From contig JBGSIZ010000061.1 of the NCBI GenBank assembly GCA_041742255.1, positions 1 through 9,490 of the forward strand: a stretch of DNA of 9,490 bases, written 5' to 3'. Below, piece by piece: positions 7,181 through 9,490 of the stretch. Origin of the DNA: JBGSIZ01 sp041742255. GTDB lineage: Bacteria > Pseudomonadota > Alphaproteobacteria > Rhodobacterales > Rhodobacteraceae. Numbering within the stretch: position 1 is the first letter of the stretch; every line of letters begins with the position of its first letter. A program made the translations under genes and the position numbers. Below the pieces are notes generated by a model. It was given only the letters and a program-made list of their open reading frames with translations. It was not told where the DNA came from and made no database searches.

Positions 7181-7705
7181 TTATTCTCCTTGGCGCGGGA
7201 CGTGCGGCATTCCCGGTGTTTTCGGTCTCGCCCCGGCCAACCAGCGCCGACTCCGTCTGTGCGCCCACAAAGCCGGAAGGACGAGTATCAGACCAATGAT
7301 GGCAATGGTCTCAGTAACAGACCAATTATGGCGTCCGGGCAGACGAATATCCGCCTTTTGTTCGGGGAAATACTGTATCTCGTGGCGGCTGCCTACCTCG
7401 AAATTCCAATCCGGGTGGGCGTGCCCCACACTGGCCTCGGTCGGCTGCCCGTCCGACCAAACATAGCGAAAGATCGGACTGTAAAGGGCAACGCCATGGT
7501 CGAACGGCGTGTCGCCCACCCGTTCATAGACCCGGACAACCTCACCTTGGGTGCTGGCCATTGCAGCGACCCGGACGGCTTCGACCCCGGTCAGCAGAAC
7601 TGCGGCCCCCACGAACAGACCCGGCGCCAGCCAGATCAGGAACCACACCCGCCATCCAACCGCCCGCCTCTCTGGGCCGTTGCGCCAAAAAAGGGGCCGT
7701 GCCAT
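7181..7705 (-). CDS. DUF3592-family membrane protein between purS and purQ
   Basis: A 174-residue protein of unknown function. It has two membrane segments (about 21-45 and 131-149). The domain between them has the DUF3592 look: GEVVRVYER (54-62), YSPIFRYVWSDGQPTEAS (75-92) and GSRHEIQYFPEQKADIRL (105-122). By topology this domain is probably periplasmic, and the C-terminal tail (about 150-174) is basic at its start and cytoplasmic. The ATG overlaps closely with the purS end (TGA-G-ATG), and the TAA lies two bases before purQ, so all three are probably translated together. Nothing in the protein suggests a purine enzyme. A structural or accessory membrane role is possible, but I assign no function. 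Confidence 0.85.
   Translation of the reverse strand: MARPLFWRNGPERRAVGWRVWFLIWLAPGLFVGAAVLLTGVEAVRVAAMASTQGEVVRVYERVGDTPFDHGVALYSPIFRYVWSDGQPTEASVGHAHPDWNFEVGSRHEIQYFPEQKADIRLPGRHNWSVTETIAIIGLILVLPALWAHRRSRRWLAGARPKTPGMPHVPRQGE
7185..7190 (-). promoter_or_regulatory. Ribosome binding site of purQ
   Basis: AGGAGA on the minus strand, 6 bases before the ATG at 7178. It lies inside the last codons of the upstream DUF3592 gene and fixes the purQ start. Confidence 0.85.
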
Positions 7706-7706
7706 C

Positions 7707-7937
7707 TCAGGCCATCTCGATCCGATAGCTTTCGATCACTGTATTGGCGAGCAGCTTTTCACACATCTGGGTCACTTGATCCTCGGTGCTGCCCTCGGCG
7801 AGGTCCAACTCGATCACCTTGCCCTGACGGACGCCCTGCACCCCGGAAAATCCCAAACTGCCCAAGGCATGGCGGACAGCCTCGCCTTGGGGGTCCAGAA
7901 CACCGGATTTCAGCATGACATGAACACGGGCTTTCAT
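7707..7937 (-). CDS. purS: FGAM synthetase subunit PurS
   Basis: A 76-residue small subunit that bridges PurQ and PurL in the multi-subunit FGAM synthetase. It begins MKARVHVMLKSGVLDPQG and contains the typical stretches QGEAVRHALGSLGF and VRQGKVIELDL. The C-terminus (EKLLANTVIESYRIEM) fits the family. The ATG at 7937 is preferred to a TTG two codons upstream because GAGG lies 8 to 9 bases before the ATG. It is 20 bases after purC, and one base separates its TGA from the next ATG. Confidence 0.96.
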   Translation of the reverse strand: MKARVHVMLKSGVLDPQGEAVRHALGSLGFSGVQGVRQGKVIELDLAEGSTEDQVTQMCEKLLANTVIESYRIEMA

Positions 7938-7957
7938 CGGCAAATCCTCACGGTAGC

Positions 7958-8719
7958 TCAGTTGATCAAGGTAGGCTTGGGGCGGTGGGTCACGTTCGAG
8001 GGCATGACGCCCAACCGGCGGGCGACTTCGGTATAAGCGTCGGTCAGACTGCCCAGATCGCGGCGGAACACGTCCTTGTCCAGCTTGCGACCGGTTTCAA
8101 TGTCCCACAACCGGCAACTGTCGGGGCTGATCTCGTCGGCGACAACCAACCGCATGAAATCATTGTCCCAAATGCGGCCAATCTCGATCTTGAAATCAAT
8201 CAGACGGATACCGACGCCGTGCATGACGCCGGACATAAAATCGTTGACGCGCAAGGCGATGGCAACAATATCATCCAGATCCTGCTGGCTGGCCCAGCCA
8301 AAGGCGACGATGTACTCCTCGGGCACCAGCGGGTCGCCCAAGGCATCGTTCTTGTAACTGAACTCGACGATGGGACGGGGCAACGGAGTGCCCTCCTCCA
8401 TGCCCAGACGCTTGGCCATGCTGCCAGCGGCAAAGTTGCGGACGATGACCTCAAGCGGGATAATCTCCACCTGCCGGATCAACTGTTCGCGCATGTTCAG
8501 ACGCTTGATGAAATGGGTGGGAACACCAATGGCGGTCAGGCCGGTCATGAAAAACTCCGACAGGCGGTTGTTCAACACACCCTTGCCGTCGATGGTTTCC
8601 TTCTTGGCGCCGTTGCCTGCGGTGGCATCATCCTTGAAATACTGGACCAGCGTGCCCGGCTCGGGGCCTTCATACAGGATCTTGGCCTTGCCTTCGTAAA
8701 TCTTCTTTCGGCGTGCCAT
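7958..8719 (-). CDS. purC: SAICAR synthetase PurC
   Basis: Cytosolic ligase that joins CAIR and aspartate with ATP to give SAICAR in de novo purine synthesis. The 253-residue protein starts MARRKKIYEGKAKILYEG. The first signature IPLEVIVRNFAAGSMAKR lies at 87-104, the second LIDFKIEIGR at 173-182, and ADEISPDSCRLWD at 194-206. Length is normal. The frame extends upstream of the chosen ATG at 8719, but that part does not resemble the family. The ribosome site is only a G-rich stretch (GGGGGC). It is the first gene of the minus-strand pur-dct cluster, so its promoter probably drives at least purC to purQ. Confidence 0.98.
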   Translation of the reverse strand: MARRKKIYEGKAKILYEGPEPGTLVQYFKDDATAGNGAKKETIDGKGVLNNRLSEFFMTGLTAIGVPTHFIKRLNMREQLIRQVEIIPLEVIVRNFAAGSMAKRLGMEEGTPLPRPIVEFSYKNDALGDPLVPEEYIVAFGWASQQDLDDIVAIALRVNDFMSGVMHGVGIRLIDFKIEIGRIWDNDFMRLVVADEISPDSCRLWDIETGRKLDKDVFRRDLGSLTDAYTEVARRLGVMPSNVTHRPKPTLIN

Positions 8720-8795
8720 GGATGCTGCCCCCAAACTAACCTGTGTCCCCGACCCGCCCCGCGTCCAAAGGGCGCAAATGGGCAAACCGTGTGCC

Positions 8796-8824
8796 CTCAT
8801 AGGGCATGGCCCCCTTGCGGGCAA
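8796..8824 (-). promoter_or_regulatory. Candidate sigma-70 promoter of purC
   Basis: On the minus strand TTGCCC (8819-8824) and TATGAG (8796-8801) are separated by 17 bases, each matching 4 of 6 consensus bases. The transcript would have a leader of about 70 bases. It is placed by eye only. Confidence 0.35.
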
Positions 8825-8843
8825 GCGTCCCTGCGGGCATATC
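8815..8843 (+). promoter_or_regulatory. Candidate promoter of the DUF1476 gene
   Basis: TTGCGG (8815-8820) and CATATC (8838-8843) are 17 bases apart, about 35 bases before the ATG. The -10 match is poor (3 of 6). Its -35 overlaps the opposing purC -35. Confidence 0.25.
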
Positions 8844-8877
8844 AGGGACAACAGTATGCAACATAGGATCACCAGCC

Positions 8878-9192
8878 ATGTCCAGCTTCGATGACCGTGA
8901 AAACGCCTTTGAATCGAAATACGCCCATGACGCCGAAATGCAATTCAAGGCCGAGGCGCGGCGGAACAAACTTCTGGGCCTGTGGGCCGCAGACCTGATG
9001 GGCAAATCGGGGGACGATGCGATGGACTACGCGCGCGAAGTCATCAAATCCGACTTTCAAGAAGCCGGGGACGAAGACGTCTATCGCAAGGTCGCAGGCG
9101 ATCTGGGCGACAAAGCCTCTGAAATGACGATCCGCACCAAAATGGTGGAACTGATGATTCAGGCGAAATCGCAGTTGATGACGGAACTCTGA
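8878..9192 (+). CDS. DUF1476 protein, F1-ATPase zeta-type inhibitor subunit
   Basis: A 104-residue soluble helical protein of the DUF1476 family, which includes the zeta subunit of Paracoccus denitrificans F1FO-ATPase. That protein inserts its N-terminus into F1 and blocks ATP hydrolysis in one direction. The hallmark regions are MSSFDDRENAFESKYAHDAE (1-20), the probable inhibitory segment, RRNKLLGLWAADLMG (28-42), and DFQEAGDEDVYRKV (59-72). Length matches. The ATG at 8878 fits the family start and has AGGA 9 bases upstream; the frame runs further upstream without family resemblance. It is divergent from purC and followed by a strong terminator, so it is monocistronic. The ATPase role is transferred from the family; strength of inhibition varies among alphaproteobacteria. 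Confidence 0.93.
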   Translation: MSSFDDRENAFESKYAHDAEMQFKAEARRNKLLGLWAADLMGKSGDDAMDYAREVIKSDFQEAGDEDVYRKVAGDLGDKASEMTIRTKMVELMIQAKSQLMTEL

Positions 9193-9223
9193 TCCGGCCA
9201 ACCAACACCAATCGACTAAAATC

Positions 9224-9249
9224 AAGGGCGTCCCGACGGGGCGCCCTTT
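9224..9249 (+). terminator. Intrinsic terminator of the DUF1476 gene
   Basis: AAGGGCGTCCC (9224-9234) pairs with GGGGCGCCCTT (9238-9248) around a GAC loop, giving 11 pairs with one T-G wobble, followed by TTTCGCTTT. It starts 32 bases after the stop codon. The symmetrical A/T ends could also let it work on the opposite strand. Confidence 0.85.
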
Positions 9250-9330
9250 CGCTTTGGCGGGGCCATTTAACCTGCCCGTAAGAAACGCGGGCCTAGGTGT
9301 CGGGGCCGGCGCATCTGGGCGGCGATGGTC

Positions 9331-9335
9331 AAGGA
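9331..9335 (+). promoter_or_regulatory. Ribosome binding site of the last gene
   Basis: AAGGA, 7 bases before the ATG at 9343. It favours that start over an in-frame ATG at 9325, which lacks a comparable site. Confidence 0.6.
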
Positions 9336-9342
9336 ACCTCCA

Positions 9343-9490
9343 ATGGCGGCATTTTCACTGCGCCGGGCGCGTGCGGGGCATCTACGGCATGGGCTGCCTT
9401 TGGTGGCGTTGGGTCTTGGCGGCTGGGTTCTGGCGGGCAAACTCGGGGCGTCAGACTGGGCCGGGATGCAGGCGGCGCTGGCGGCGGTGG
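9343..9490 (+). CDS. Start of an unidentified integral membrane protein (runs off window)
   Basis: Forty-nine codons are visible. A basic N-terminus (Arg7, Arg8, Arg10 and Arg15) is followed by a hydrophobic segment at about residues 16-34, then a short Ala-rich stretch (about 41-49) that could begin a second helix. The basic start suggests the N-terminus is cytoplasmic. The pattern resembles the beginning of MprF-like or lysylphosphatidylglycerol-synthase transmembrane proteins, but 49 residues are too few to decide, and other polytopic proteins would fit equally well. The start is supported by AAGGA upstream. The 93 bases between the preceding terminator and this gene hold no clear promoter. 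Confidence 0.6.
   Translation, partial: MAAFSLRRARAGHLRHGLPLVALGLGGWVLAGKLGASDWAGMQAALAAV

Larger units (their letters stand above)
8792..8848. promoter_or_regulatory. Three consecutive dyads in the purC/DUF1476 divergent region
   Basis: TGCCCT-CAT-AGGGCA (8792-8806), CTTGC-GG-GCAAG (8814-8825) and TCCCTG-N9-CAGGGA (8828-8848) follow one another. The outer two overlap the candidate -10 elements of purC and the DUF1476 gene; the central one overlaps both -35 elements. The rest of the 158-base gap (8720-8877) shows nothing else I can name. Regulator unknown. Confidence 0.4.

Noticed and set aside
6237..7466. A 409-codon plus-strand open frame opposite dctB, purQ and the DUF3592 gene
   Set aside because: It is the antisense of three well-supported genes with conserved motifs; no ribosome site or domain supports it.

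Overview
The window looks like chromosomal DNA from an alphaproteobacterium of the Rhodobacterales (Roseobacter/Paracoccus type). The evidence is its high G+C, an RNase E with a long acidic insertion in the S1 domain, the separate small purS gene, a DctB/DctD two-component pair, and a DUF1476 protein closely resembling the zeta inhibitor of the Paracoccus F1-ATPase. Most of the content is housekeeping. I see no mobile element, CRISPR array, complete tRNA or rRNA gene.

Layout, left to right. Positions 1-2268 (minus strand) hold the first 756 codons of rne, whose C-terminus lies outside the window. Positions 2269-2683 are a 415-base non-coding stretch upstream of rne with several dyads and hairpins, including a terminator-like hairpin about 90 bases before the rne start. 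From 8719 down to 2684 seven genes lie head to tail on the minus strand with gaps of 1 to 45 bases, so they may form one operon: purC, purS, a DUF3592 membrane protein, purQ, dctB, dctD and a small membrane-anchored GT51 transglycosylase-like protein. Divergent from purC on the plus strand is the DUF1476 gene (8878-9192), followed by a strong hairpin terminator. The start of another plus-strand membrane protein begins at 9343 and runs off the end.

How the genes work together. PurC makes SAICAR; PurS and PurQ are subunits of FGAM synthetase, with PurL expected elsewhere. DctB is a membrane histidine kinase with a periplasmic sensor domain and DctD is its response regulator, the pair that normally controls C4-dicarboxylate uptake. 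No transporter gene is present here. RNase E handles RNA turnover, and the zeta protein is expected to restrain ATP hydrolysis by the F1-ATPase.

The points most worth a second look are deviations inside familiar families. The DctD homologue lacks the GAFTGA sigma-54 contact loop and has its Walker B acidic pair as Glu-Asp instead of Asp-Glu. The neighbouring GT51 protein has Gln where the second catalytic Glu is expected and has lost other conserved active-site residues. A DUF3592 membrane protein is tightly coupled between purS and purQ. The purC/zeta intergenic region can be read as two back-to-back promoters sharing one palindrome.
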